This document shows, in pieces, positions 34,530 through 43,503 of a stretch of DNA of 64,000 nucleotides. The number at the start of each line of letters is the position of its first letter. Position 1 is the stretch's first letter. The stretch spans positions 1 through 64,000 of the forward strand of contig NZ_WTYT01000007.1 of assembly GCF_009827595.1 (NCBI RefSeq). The letters are read 5' to 3'. The DNA comes from Altericroceibacterium endophyticum. GTDB taxonomy: Bacteria > Pseudomonadota > Alphaproteobacteria > Sphingomonadales > Sphingomonadaceae. Position numbers and translations under genes: made by a program. A model generated the notes under the pieces. That model did not search any database. It had not been told where the DNA came from and saw only the letters and a program-made list of their open reading frames with translations.

Positions 34530-36869
34530 TCAATTGAAGCGACGCTTCACGCTGAAACGGATTTCACGCGGACGGCCCACTGTGCCGTAGACGTTACCGC
34601 TTTGGGTAAACCGATCGAACTTGTTCGCGTAATAGAACTTGTCGGTCAGATTGGTGGCCGCCAGTGCCATTTCCCAATCATCGTCCGGTGACAGATAGGT
34701 GATACGGGCATTGAGAACGCCGTAGGAATCGACCGTTCCGAAGGTGAAGCCCGGCACCCCGTTGGGGATCGTGCTTTCCATGTCGCTCTGCCAGGCATAA
34801 TCGAGGCGGGGCCGCAAAGTGCCCCGATTGCCGAGCCCGATCTCATATTGCGCACCCAGCGCATATTTCCATTTCGGCACGAAGATCGGGCGCGTTTCGC
34901 CAGCGATGATGCCGCTCCCAGCCTTCGGATTGGTGAACTGGAAATCGGTATAGCTGACCGAACCATCGAAGCTCAGACCTTCGCCCGGGCGGAAATCGAA
35001 TTCCGCCTCGAAACCGTCAATATCCGCATCCGCGACATTGAGCGTCGCCGAACAGAAGGGGAAGCCCGGCGGACTGATATCGGGGCAGGAGCTGACCTGT
35101 CCCTGATAGTCGTTGTAATCGGTGTGATAGGCCGCAAGGTTGAGGCGCAAATGACGGTCGAACAGGAAGCTCTTCAATCCGACTTCGTAGGACGTGGAGG
35201 TTTCCTGACCATAGGGCACGAGTTGGGACGCCGTGAAAGGACGCGGATTCACACCGCCTCCCTTGAAGCCGGTCGCGATCTGCGCATAGAGCCGGATATC
35301 GGGATAGAATTCGTAATCCGCCGCGATCCGGTAGTCCCAATGACTGCCATGGAATTCGCCGACCAGACCATCGAGCGGCGCGACCAGCGGATTGACCGGA
35401 TCACCCGGTATCGCGCTTGACCTGCTGAATGTGTAGGTCTTGTCTTCCTTGGTATAACGCAGCCCGCCGGTAAAATTGAGCGTATCGGTGGGGGAGATGA
35501 CGAGGTGGATGAAACCCGATTTGGATTCCTGATCAAAGGGGTCGTTGGGCACGAAATCCAGACCCGCAGCCCCATTGCTGACGCGGCCGGTAAAGACGCT
35601 GTCGGCATTATAGTAATAGCCGCCGATGGTCGCGTCGATCATGTCGCCCAGATCGGCTGACAGGCGTAATTCCTGCGTGAATTGTTCATGCCGGAAGATG
35701 TTGAGATCATTGACCTGATGTTCGGGCGAATTGTCGCCGTCCCAGCTGCTCCGCCCCTTCGTCTTGCGGAAGGCCGTGATCGATTTGAGAGCGAGATTGT
35801 CGCCCATCTGCCAGTCCAGCGTATTGGCAATGCCCCATTGCGTAACATAGCTGATCGCCGGATTGGTGAACTGCTCCGGCGTGCCGGGATAGCCGGTATA
35901 ATTGGCGTAATTGGTATATTCCTCCGGCCCGGTGATATATTGGGCAGAAGGGTAAATAATTGACTTGCTCGGCGATGCTTCGGAATGATCCTTGGTGTAA
36001 TCGGCAGTCAGAGTGTTTTCGATATTTTCATTGGCGATGAAGCGCAGTGCGCCGCGCAGAGCGAAAACGTTCTGGCCGCCTTCCGTGCCGATCACGCAAT
36101 TGTCAGTGGGCAGGGCAAAGGTGCCGCCCGGCGCCGTATCGGTATCATTCGCGCAATTGTAATCGAGCCGCTTCACGAAGCCGTCGACCGAGCGGGCAAG
36201 ACCGGTAACACGGGCATAGAGCCTGTCCTGCGCCAAGGTGATATTGGTCCCGCCTGAAATCTGCATCCGGTCGTAAGAGCCATATTCGGCCTGAACATAG
36301 GCGTCCGGATCATCATCGGGCTTGCGCGAGAACATCTTGATCGAACCGCCGATGGAATTCTTGCCGGACAGGGTGCCTTGCGGCCCGCGCAGCACTTCCA
36401 CCCGATCGAGATCGACGAGATCGAAGGCCGAACCAAGGCTGATCCCGTAATAGACATCGTCGATGTAAATTCCGACGCCCGGCTCATTGGGGAACAGGAA
36501 GTCACTGGCGCCAATCCCGCGAATATTGACCGCGGCGGTCTGTGCCCCGCCCCCTTGTCCACCCGATGTGAACTGAACGCTGGGCGCGGATTTTGCGACA
36601 TCCTCGATATTGCTCTGGCTGCGCGCTTCGATCAGCGCGCTGTCGATCGCGGTGATGGCCAGCGGTGTGTCCTGCAGATTCTGATCGCGGAACTGCGCGG
36701 TAACGACGATTTCCTGAATCTGCCCATTGCCTGCCGGTGCGACTGGCGGGCTCGGTGTCGCGGCATCATCCTGCGCCATAGCTGGCACGGCAATTATCGA
36801 TGCGGCCATCAGGGGCGTCAGTGCTGCTCCCCTCAATAATTTGCAGATAGTTTCCTGCTTCTCAAACAT
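34530..36869 (-). CDS. TonB-dependent outer-membrane receptor
   Basis: A 779-residue receptor with a signal peptide ending at PAMAQ, TonB box IQEIVVTAQFRDQ and plug motifs (VNIRGIGASDF, DLDRVEVLRGPQGTLSGKNS). The barrel ends with RREF-like aromatic/basic residues (SVKRRFN), one residue longer than the usual terminal Phe. It is the third receptor of the window and lies 70 bases before the MFS gene on the same strand. Substrate unknown, probably the compound handled by the surrounding SDR and SnoaL genes. Confidence 0.92.
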   Translation of the reverse strand: MFEKQETICKLLRGAALTPLMAASIIAVPAMAQDDAATPSPPVAPAGNGQIQEIVVTAQFRDQNLQDTPLAITAIDSALIEARSQSNIEDVAKSAPSVQFTSGGQGGGAQTAAVNIRGIGASDFLFPNEPGVGIYIDDVYYGISLGSAFDLVDLDRVEVLRGPQGTLSGKNSIGGSIKMFSRKPDDDPDAYVQAEYGSYDRMQISGGTNITLAQDRLYARVTGLARSVDGFVKRLDYNCANDTDTAPGGTFALPTDNCVIGTEGGQNVFALRGALRFIANENIENTLTADYTKDHSEASPSKSIIYPSAQYITGPEEYTNYANYTGYPGTPEQFTNPAISYVTQWGIANTLDWQMGDNLALKSITAFRKTKGRSSWDGDNSPEHQVNDLNIFRHEQFTQELRLSADLGDMIDATIGGYYYNADSVFTGRVSNGAAGLDFVPNDPFDQESKSGFIHLVISPTDTLNFTGGLRYTKEDKTYTFSRSSAIPGDPVNPLVAPLDGLVGEFHGSHWDYRIAADYEFYPDIRLYAQIATGFKGGGVNPRPFTASQLVPYGQETSTSYEVGLKSFLFDRHLRLNLAAYHTDYNDYQGQVSSCPDISPPGFPFCSATLNVADADIDGFEAEFDFRPGEGLSFDGSVSYTDFQFTNPKAGSGIIAGETRPIFVPKWKYALGAQYEIGLGNRGTLRPRLDYAWQSDMESTIPNGVPGFTFGTVDSYGVLNARITYLSPDDDWEMALAATNLTDKFYYANKFDRFTQSGNVYGTVGRPREIRFSVKRRFN

Positions 36870-36896
36870 GTCACTCTCCCAATCAGCATATTGTTT

Positions 36897-37607
36897 TTAT
36901 GTTCTTTTTTGCCCGTTCACTTCTTCCATGATCGGCGCTCCGGTGACCGGATGCGGGTAATGGAAAGGCGGAAAGGTTGCCTGGGGCCATTGCGGCGGCA
37001 TCGGGCGCAATTCGTCCGGTCCGCCTGCAAATTCGGGAAATTTGCCCTCGAAAGGACGCACCATCAGGGGTTTGTCAGGCGCGGAGGCCCACCCGCTGGC
37101 ATAATCCGCCTGATAGGAAATCCGGTAATCGAAGCGTGAAATCTTCCACACGCCGTCCACCTTGCGATATTCATTCTCGTGAATGCCGCCTTCCCAGAAC
37201 TGGGAGGGCCAGTCAGGATATTGATCCTTCACACTGTCGTGAACGGACACAAACATGATTGCATGGAAACGCCCCTTGGCGGTGAGCCCGTCTGGCGCGA
37301 CATCGATCACATCCTGCATCAGCAAATGTTCGAAGAGCAGCCCGTCACGCGGGCCGCGAATGCCCTCGCCCGCATAGCCATACATGCGCTGCGCCCCGGC
37401 GCGCCCGCGAAAGATGCCATTGAGGAAACACAGAATGACATCTTCGGCGAAAAGATCGACAATCTCGGGAAACAGCCATTTATCCATGAAATAGCCGTAA
37501 TTATGATGCAGATGACGGATCACCCGTTCATCTTCGAGCGCCGTCAGCCCCCGGCGCAAGGCGGCGTTTTCAGCCTCCAGCCTGGCGAGGCGATCTTCCA
37601 CGCTCAT
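36897..37607 (-). CDS. long-form SnoaL/NTF2-like protein
   Basis: A 236-residue SnoaL-like protein with an N-terminal coiled-coil-like stretch (RLARLEAENAALRRGLTALE), the NTF2-fold core (YGYFMDKWLFPEIVDLFAED) and a tail with FHYPHPVTGAPI. The tail resembles FHYKNPVSGRVPEF in the truncated gene at 63377, so the two are members of one subfamily. It overlaps the upstream SDR by four bases. Possibly a dehydratase or isomerase; not proven. Confidence 0.75.
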   Translation of the reverse strand: MSVEDRLARLEAENAALRRGLTALEDERVIRHLHHNYGYFMDKWLFPEIVDLFAEDVILCFLNGIFRGRAGAQRMYGYAGEGIRGPRDGLLFEHLLMQDVIDVAPDGLTAKGRFHAIMFVSVHDSVKDQYPDWPSQFWEGGIHENEYRKVDGVWKISRFDYRISYQADYASGWASAPDKPLMVRPFEGKFPEFAGGPDELRPMPPQWPQATFPPFHYPHPVTGAPIMEEVNGQKRT

Positions 37608-38437
37608 GGCTGTTCATCCGCCGGCTGCGCGGCCGCTTCCGCCAGCCAGTCATCGATCGGATCGTCGAGCTCCATATAACGGCCCGACAGCGCATCATAT
37701 TTCCCGCTGAACAGATCGACGCAGCGCTGGGCGCAGCGATGGAGGTCGGCATCGGCATTTTCGCGCGCTTGCCCCTCCTCCAGATATTTCATCATATGCG
37801 GCATATGTTTGCGCGCATCGGGCGAGTTGTAGGTGTCGAGACCGAGCTGGGTAACGACGAAGCCGGGATCAATCGCGAAGATGGACAGCGACATGTCCTT
37901 CACTTCTTCGGCGACCATTTCGACCAGCTTGTTCTGCGCCGCCTTGCCGACGGAATAGGCCGACAGACCCGGCAGGGTCAGCCGACTGGCAATCGCGGAA
38001 ACAAGAACGATCCGCCCACGATCATTGGCCACCATATCGGGCATGACCTGACGCAGCAGAAGATAGGGCGCGCGCAGATGAACCTGTTCGGCTCTCCACC
38101 AATCATCGGGATCGGTCACCCATAGCGGGCCGAACGGGCCAGGAATGCCGGCATTGCTGACCAGACGCGTGATCGTGCCCAGCTCAGCTTTGACCTCGCC
38201 AACAGCGCGGGTGACATCCTCGACATTGGTGACGTCGCCGGTTACCGCCATGGCCCTGCCGCCGGCCGCGGTAATTCCGGCCACCACTTCATCAAGCTGT
38301 TCACGGCTGCGCGACATCACCGCCACGCTCGCGCCTTCGGCGGCGAAACGCTCGGCAATCGCGCGACCGAAACCGCGGCCTCCGCCGGTTACCAGGGCCA
38401 CTTCCTGGGCCACTTCCTGGGCCATCGCACCGCTCAT
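37604..38437 (-). CDS. short-chain dehydrogenase/reductase
   Basis: A 277-residue SDR with cofactor loop GGGRGFGRAIAERF near residues 18-31 and active-site SAIASRLTLPGLSAYSVGKA containing the Ser, Tyr and Lys. The C-terminal 40 residues (LFSGKYDALSGRYMELDDP) are longer than in the minimal SDR. The N-terminus has a duplicated AQEV. It is the first gene of the minus-strand unit and divergent from the TetR gene, with a palindromic operator candidate between them. Confidence 0.9.
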   Translation of the reverse strand: MSGAMAQEVAQEVALVTGGGRGFGRAIAERFAAEGASVAVMSRSREQLDEVVAGITAAGGRAMAVTGDVTNVEDVTRAVGEVKAELGTITRLVSNAGIPGPFGPLWVTDPDDWWRAEQVHLRAPYLLLRQVMPDMVANDRGRIVLVSAIASRLTLPGLSAYSVGKAAQNKLVEMVAEEVKDMSLSIFAIDPGFVVTQLGLDTYNSPDARKHMPHMMKYLEEGQARENADADLHRCAQRCVDLFSGKYDALSGRYMELDDPIDDWLAEAAAQPADEQP

Positions 38438-38559
38438 GTGCGGGCGCTCAAGTCAAAGTGGGGAATACGGCACGCAGGGCTGACCCCGCCGGCAAAACGC
38501 GGCTTTCGCATCAATAAATCTCCTCTCCCGGCGGCTTGTCACCCGCCTTGTTCGACTCG

Positions 38560-38580
38560 AAACTTATCACTGCTAAGTTT
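38560..38580. promoter_or_regulatory. candidate TetR operator AAACTTA-N7-TAAGTTT
   Basis: Perfect seven-base arms with a seven-base spacer (21 bases) in the 240-base region between the divergent SDR operon and the TetR gene. This is the normal place and size for a TetR-family operator. Confidence 0.6.
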
Positions 38581-38677
38581 ACTGTCAAGACGGCTCCGCT
38601 CCGGCGACCTTTGCCGGCAGGGCTTGACCTCCCTCGCCGCGGCACGCTTTAGGGAGAGGAGTTCAGGGAGTTACCGA

Positions 38678-39259
38678 ATGCGTCCGTCCAAAGATGATCC
38701 ATTGCTAGACCATGACCGCATCGTCAGTGCGGCGTGGGAGCTGGTGGAACAGGACGGGCTTGCGGGCCTGTCGAGCCGCAAACTCGCGGCGAAGCTGGGC
38801 GTCAAAGGTCCGGCGATCTATTATCACGTGCCCAGCATGCAGGATCTCTACGGCATGATGATCGAGCGCCTGCTGGAAATGGCGCTGGAGCGCACCCCGC
38901 AGACAGATGACTGGCGCGAATGGATCCGCAACCTTGCCCATAATCACTGCACAATATTGCTGGAATTCCCCGATAGCGGCCGCATCGCATCGCTTTCACG
39001 GCCAACCGACACCATGCGCAAGGACGTGGTGCCTCAATTCAGCGAAGTGCTGATGCGCGCCGGCCTCCCCCGCAACAAAGCCCTTGCCGCCACCGGTGCC
39101 CTGGGCAGCTTTATCCTCGGCTATGTGATCAACCTCCAGCACGAAGGCCACCTCGAATTCGCCAGCTCGATCCATCCGGTCAGCGAAACCTTCGATTTCG
39201 CAGTGGACGCCTTCGTCGAAGCGCTGGCGCGGGACATGGTGGTGGGTGGTGGACGTTAA
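38678..39259 (+). CDS. TetR-family transcriptional regulator
   Basis: A 193-residue regulator. The N-terminal helix-turn-helix is IVSAAWELVEQDGLAGLSSR and KLAAKLGVKGPAIYYHVPS; the rest resembles the tetracycline-repressor-like C-terminal dimerisation domain. The start at 38678 follows CAGGGAG; the long upstream frame lacks signals. It is divergent from the SDR-led operon and probably represses it through the dyad at 38560-38580, released by the pathway substrate. Confidence 0.88.
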   Translation: MRPSKDDPLLDHDRIVSAAWELVEQDGLAGLSSRKLAAKLGVKGPAIYYHVPSMQDLYGMMIERLLEMALERTPQTDDWREWIRNLAHNHCTILLEFPDSGRIASLSRPTDTMRKDVVPQFSEVLMRAGLPRNKALAATGALGSFILGYVINLQHEGHLEFASSIHPVSETFDFAVDAFVEALARDMVVGGGR

Positions 39260-39882
39260 TTACGTAGGGGTCGCATTCGTCGGAAAGCGCTAATATTCGA
39301 CTACTGTGCAAGGGAGCAGGGCATCGGCAACCCGTATAGGGTGGCAGACACCAACGCGTGACTGGAGCAAGTAAGGACGGATAAACACCAACCAACATGC
39401 CACCATAGATTCATATGTCTGCCCTTTGAGCTTCTTCATCACGCAGGCAGATCGTGAAACACACAGCGATGTCGCTCTGCTTCATGAATTCTGAGCCTAC
39501 CGCCGCAATATTTTCAGATAAACTTGTAAGTATATAATAGAAAAGATTTTGAAAATTTCTTCGTGCCTTATTTTTTGAAGCAGCTAAGTCATTTGAAACG
39601 ATCAAAATTTCGCTGATATTGTCGGTTTTTGATGCCACGATACAGTTGTTTCGCACTTGCAAAACAATGCATCCTTGTCCTACGAAACACTTGTCCCTGG
39701 TTTGGCACCTGATTCTACACAGCATACTGAAAGTTGCAGGACACACGATACGCAATAATTATCTGCGCAATAGGCAATACGATCATCCTTTTTATTTAGA
39801 ACTACATATTATATGTATTCAATTTACTTGAATTATTGCACTTCTTTCAATGTAATTGAGGCTTTCAAAGGAACATATAATC
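39260..39882. other. AT-rich intergenic region at left edge of polysaccharide island
   Basis: About 620 bases without a recognisable gene. Composition shifts from GC-rich to clearly AT-rich around 39.45 kb. A 114-codon frame on the minus strand (39411-39755) has no ribosome site or known motif and is not called. The promoter of the polysaccharide genes is presumably near 39780-39850, where long A/T runs occur. No tRNA, IS end or attachment repeat was found. Confidence 0.5.
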
Positions 39883-41148
39883 GTGAAAGTAGCTATATTT
39901 TCGCTAAACTATGCTCCTGAAATGACTGGTGTTGGCTACTATAGCGGTGGGTTGGCTGAAGATCTGCATAAATCCGGTCATGATGTAACGGTATTTAGCT
40001 CCTACCCATTTTACCCTCAATGGAAACTGTGGCCTGGCCGCAAGGTTTGGCGTTGGAGCACTGAAAAACTCAATGGAGTCAATGTACAACGCTGCCCTAC
40101 TTATGTTCCTCCGCGACCGACCGGATTTACAAGGCTAATTCACTATATTAGCTTTGCATTCAGTTGCCTTATCCCCTCCATGCTGCATTCATTTAGGGAT
40201 AAACCTGACCTTGTAATCAGCGTAGCGCCGTCGATATTTTCGGCACTACCCGCACTGGTTTTGGCACGCATCAGCGGCGCGAAGAGCATCCTGCATGTTC
40301 AGGACTTTGAAGTAGAAGCAGGCTTCGCGACCGGTCAGATGAAGGGCCAGGGCTGGCTTTCACGTCTGGCACTATCCTTCGAGCGATGGATTATCGGTGC
40401 TTGTGATATGACCACCAGCATTTCTCCTACTATGTGCAGAAAATTGGTGGAGAAGGGTGCCAAAGGCGTAGTTTACGAATTTAGAAACTGGGCAGAAGTT
40501 AGATCAATTCGACCGCAAAGCAGTTCCACTTATCGTGAGCGCTGGAATGTCAACGCTCCCAACGTTGCTCTTTATTCTGGCAGCATCGCCCGCAAACAGG
40601 GCATTGAAATAATTGTTCAAACCGCGAATCTACTAAAGCATCGCAAAGACCTGATCTTTGTGATTTGTGGCGTCGGCCCTTCTCGGGCCGATCTTGAAGC
40701 GAGCGCCAAGGACCTGAGCAACATTCAATTTCACGACCTGCAGCCTATGGAAGAACTGAACGAGCTGCTCAATCTCGCCACTATACATTTGCTGCCGCAA
40801 AAGGCCGATGCAGCCGATCTTGTTCTACCCTCAAAACTCGCCAATATGCTCGCATCTGGACGCCCCATAATAGCTGGCGTAACCCAAGACCGCAGCCTTG
40901 CCGATGAAGTTAAAGGGGCCGGATTGATATACGAGCCTGAAAATCCCGCTGCCATGGCAGAGGCCATCGAAAAGTTGATTGACAACGCTACGCTCTACAA
41001 AAGCTTAGCCGTTACAGCTCGACAACTAGCCGAAGACGTATGGGACCGACAGAGCATTATCCGAGATTTTGAAAACGCTGCTCAAGCTCTTGTTTCTGAG
41101 GAGTCAGGCACCGCGCCTAAAGTAACAGAAAAGGGTAATATTACGTGA
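39883..41148 (+). CDS. glycosyltransferase family 4, WcaI/WbuB type
   Basis: A 421-residue GT4 enzyme starting at GTG 39883, preceded by AAAGGA. The opening MKVAIFSLNYAPEMTGVGYY is the hallmark of WcaI/WbuB-like transferases of colanic acid and O-antigen loci. The C-terminal half has VALYSGSIARKQGIEII, the nucleotide-sugar-binding FVICGVGPSRADLE and LVLPSKLANMLASGRPI. It should transfer a sugar to a lipid-linked intermediate at the cytoplasmic face. Its stop overlaps the next start (GTGA). Confidence 0.87.
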   Translation: MKVAIFSLNYAPEMTGVGYYSGGLAEDLHKSGHDVTVFSSYPFYPQWKLWPGRKVWRWSTEKLNGVNVQRCPTYVPPRPTGFTRLIHYISFAFSCLIPSMLHSFRDKPDLVISVAPSIFSALPALVLARISGAKSILHVQDFEVEAGFATGQMKGQGWLSRLALSFERWIIGACDMTTSISPTMCRKLVEKGAKGVVYEFRNWAEVRSIRPQSSSTYRERWNVNAPNVALYSGSIARKQGIEIIVQTANLLKHRKDLIFVICGVGPSRADLEASAKDLSNIQFHDLQPMEELNELLNLATIHLLPQKADAADLVLPSKLANMLASGRPIIAGVTQDRSLADEVKGAGLIYEPENPAAMAEAIEKLIDNATLYKSLAVTARQLAEDVWDRQSIIRDFENAAQALVSEESGTAPKVTEKGNIT

Positions 41149-41855
41149 ACATAAAGAAGGCTCTAAAGGCTGTGTTTCACCCGCCCTATTGGCGTGGATT
41201 ATCCATGGCAGTTGTCCCAACCCTAGAACATCAATCTATTTTTTCCGAAAAACAGTTTAATACGGTCGTAGATGTAGGAGCGAATAAGGGGCAGTTTTCA
41301 CTTTTCGCGTCTGTGAGATGGCCCGATGCGCGCATTTTTGCTTTTGAGCCGCTTCCCGACCAAGCCGCCAAGTTCCAGAAGGTTCATGGGAACACAGTCA
41401 AATTATTCAATTGCGCCCTCGGCACCGAAAAAACAGAGGTTGAGATGCACGTTGCCTCTCGAAAAGACAGCTCCTCACTACTACCGCTAAGTGACCAGCA
41501 AAAAAAATTGTTCTCTATGGATGAAATAGCGAGCTTTGCCGTCCCGGTTGAGCGACTGGACAATCTCATTAAAGCGAATGAAGTTGTAAAACCGGCCTTG
41601 CTTAAAATTGATGTGCAAGGCTACGAATACGAGGTTCTGTGCGGAGCACAGTCGATTTTGTCCCAATTTGATTGCATCTTTGTAGAGGTCTCTTTCACAG
41701 AACTTTACACGGGTCAAAAGCTCTTTCCGGATATCAATGCGCTTCTCGAGGATGCTGGCTTTCAGATAGAGGGCAAGATCGTTACTGGTTACGGGTTGGA
41801 CAACCAGGAAGTTCAGGCCGACTTGCTCTATACGCGACTAGGAAGGGGGCATTAA
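41145..41855 (+). CDS. FkbM-family methyltransferase
   Basis: A 236-residue methyltransferase starting at GTG 41145, overlapping the glycosyltransferase stop. FkbM features: the SAM loop VVDVGANKGQFSLFA near residue 45, DARIFAFEPLPDQ, and LLKIDVQGYEYEVLCGA. FkbM enzymes O-methylate sugars or polyketides; here a glycan sugar is the likely target. The stop overlaps the next ATG (TAATG). Confidence 0.87.
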   Translation: MNIKKALKAVFHPPYWRGLSMAVVPTLEHQSIFSEKQFNTVVDVGANKGQFSLFASVRWPDARIFAFEPLPDQAAKFQKVHGNTVKLFNCALGTEKTEVEMHVASRKDSSSLLPLSDQQKKLFSMDEIASFAVPVERLDNLIKANEVVKPALLKIDVQGYEYEVLCGAQSILSQFDCIFVEVSFTELYTGQKLFPDINALLEDAGFQIEGKIVTGYGLDNQEVQADLLYTRLGRGH

Positions 41856-42676
41856 TGTTAAAAGCGCTCATTGGCCTTACCAAGCCTGTCCGCTACCGGA
41901 TAGAAGGCATATTATATAAGCTATCCTCCAATAGGGAAAGTCTGGAGCAGCTTAAGGACCGGTATCGCGGCAAACCAATGCTCATAGTTGGAAACGGACC
42001 CAGTCTTAACAAAACACCGTTGGATCAGTTTTTGGACGTCCCATCGATCGGTATGAACAAGATTGATCTGTTGTTTGATAGGACGCGTTGGCGTCCAAGC
42101 ATGATTTTATGCACGAATAACGTTGTTGTTAAACAGCACAGTGAATCCTTCTTAAAAAGCAACATTCCCATATTTCTGGCTTGGAAAAGTCGTTGGTTTT
42201 TGAAAAGCAAGAGATCAAAATCTATTCATTTCTTCAATATTTTTGGCAGTGAAGATTTCAAGCCAGATATTGTCCAAGGGGTGGGGTCGGGCGCCACCGT
42301 CACTTATGCAGCACTGCAATTCGCTTACTACATGGGCGCGGATCCGGTGATAATAGTGGGGGTAGACCATAATTTTGATCGTACTGGCGATTCAAATGTC
42401 TATGAAAAACGGGTTGGAGCAGATGTTAATCATTTCGATCCGAATTATTTCGCCGGAGGTACTATTTGGGGCATTCCCAATCTAAACGCGAGCGAGGAGG
42501 TTTTCCTCCGCGCGAAACAAGCATTCGATAAAGATAATCGCAAGATATACGATGCTACGGTAGGCGGAAAACTGCAAATTTTCGATAAAATTGATATCGA
42601 TACTGCTGTTGGCATTGCAAATAAGGTTGATAATAATCAAGCACTGCTCACGAGCGGAGGCAAATGCGATGAATGA
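41855..42676 (+). CDS. DUF115/MptE-like protein, possible CMP-sugar glycosyltransferase
   Basis: A 273-residue protein with GKPMLIVGNGPSLNKTPLDQ, SGATVTYAALQFAYYMGADP and VIIVGVDHNFDRTGD. These mark the MptE-like (6-hydroxymethylpterin diphosphokinase MptE-like, DUF115) fold, also used by Maf flagellin glycosyltransferases that transfer nonulosonic acids from CMP donors. In a polysaccharide locus that also encodes a cytidylyltransferase (51368) a transferase role is more likely than pterin metabolism. The chosen ATG overlaps the previous stop by one base; a much longer frame upstream duplicates the FkbM gene. Confidence 0.72.
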   Translation: MLKALIGLTKPVRYRIEGILYKLSSNRESLEQLKDRYRGKPMLIVGNGPSLNKTPLDQFLDVPSIGMNKIDLLFDRTRWRPSMILCTNNVVVKQHSESFLKSNIPIFLAWKSRWFLKSKRSKSIHFFNIFGSEDFKPDIVQGVGSGATVTYAALQFAYYMGADPVIIVGVDHNFDRTGDSNVYEKRVGADVNHFDPNYFAGGTIWGIPNLNASEEVFLRAKQAFDKDNRKIYDATVGGKLQIFDKIDIDTAVGIANKVDNNQALLTSGGKCDE

Positions 42677-43460
42677 CCAGACTTTGTTTGAAGGAGCTAC
42701 AAAGCCTCGCCCGTTCGAAGCAGGAATATATAAAGAATTCGACGCCGGGCAATTCAGTCGGAAAGACTGTACTGTAGCGTTCTATACCCGCGTCGACGCC
42801 TTGCTCAATCCTACAGTCACCCTTCTTAACCTGGGTGCCGGGCGAGGAGCGAACATAGTTGCGGACTATTCCTCCTATCGCCGAAAGATACAGACATTTA
42901 GTGGGCGCGTAGCGAAAGTAATCGGTCTTGACGTTGATCCCGCAGTCGAAGAAAATCCTGATCTTGACGAAGCTTACGTTATCGATCCATCCGGTAAATA
43001 CCCTCTGTTAGACGAGTCCATCGACATCATTGTTTCTGATCACGTGCTCGAACATGTGGACGATCCCCAAGGTTTTGCTGCAGAGATCGATCGAGTATTG
43101 AAACCTGGTGGCTGGTTTTGTGCGCGCACTCCCACAAAATGGGGCTATATTGGCATAGCCACACGTTCTATTCCAAACTCGCTACATGTGCGCCTACTTT
43201 CCCGGCTCCAACCTCAGCGCAAGGCTGAAGACGTATTTCCGACCCGATATCGCCTAAACAGCATATCTGATCTGCGAGATGCCTTTCCACCTGAGCGCTG
43301 GCGCCATTGTAGCTATGGCTACAATGGGGTGCCTAGCTACCATGCCAACCGCAGCCTCTTTTTCCGAATGATCGATGTTTATAACTGGCTGATGCCGAAT
43401 ACCCTTTCGGCAAAATTTCACGTTTTCTTGCAAAAGCGTCCAGACGCACAAAACAGCTGA
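42669..43460 (+). CDS. class I SAM-dependent methyltransferase
   Basis: A 263-residue methyltransferase (methyltransferase_11 type). Motif I is TLLNLGAGRGANIV near residue 53; DIIVSDHVLEHVDDPQG and IDRVLKPGGWFCARTP are the later conserved motifs. GGAGG lies upstream of the ATG at 42669, which overlaps the MptE-like gene. It probably methylates a sugar or a lipid-linked intermediate of the surrounding glycan. Confidence 0.85.
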   Translation: MNDQTLFEGATKPRPFEAGIYKEFDAGQFSRKDCTVAFYTRVDALLNPTVTLLNLGAGRGANIVADYSSYRRKIQTFSGRVAKVIGLDVDPAVEENPDLDEAYVIDPSGKYPLLDESIDIIVSDHVLEHVDDPQGFAAEIDRVLKPGGWFCARTPTKWGYIGIATRSIPNSLHVRLLSRLQPQRKAEDVFPTRYRLNSISDLRDAFPPERWRHCSYGYNGVPSYHANRSLFFRMIDVYNWLMPNTLSAKFHVFLQKRPDAQNS

Positions 43461-43503
43461 CGGATAAAGGCAAAAGCAACAAAGCGCGAACAGGAATCCA
43501 ATT

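Noticed and set aside
38438-38677. Longer N-terminus of the TetR gene starting at 38438
   Set aside because: The extra 80 residues have no fold-like features, no ribosome site and span the operator dyad; the start at 38678 gives a normal TetR length.
39411-39755. 114-codon minus-strand open frame
   Set aside because: No ribosome site, no recognisable motif, AT-rich non-coding context; long frames arise by chance.
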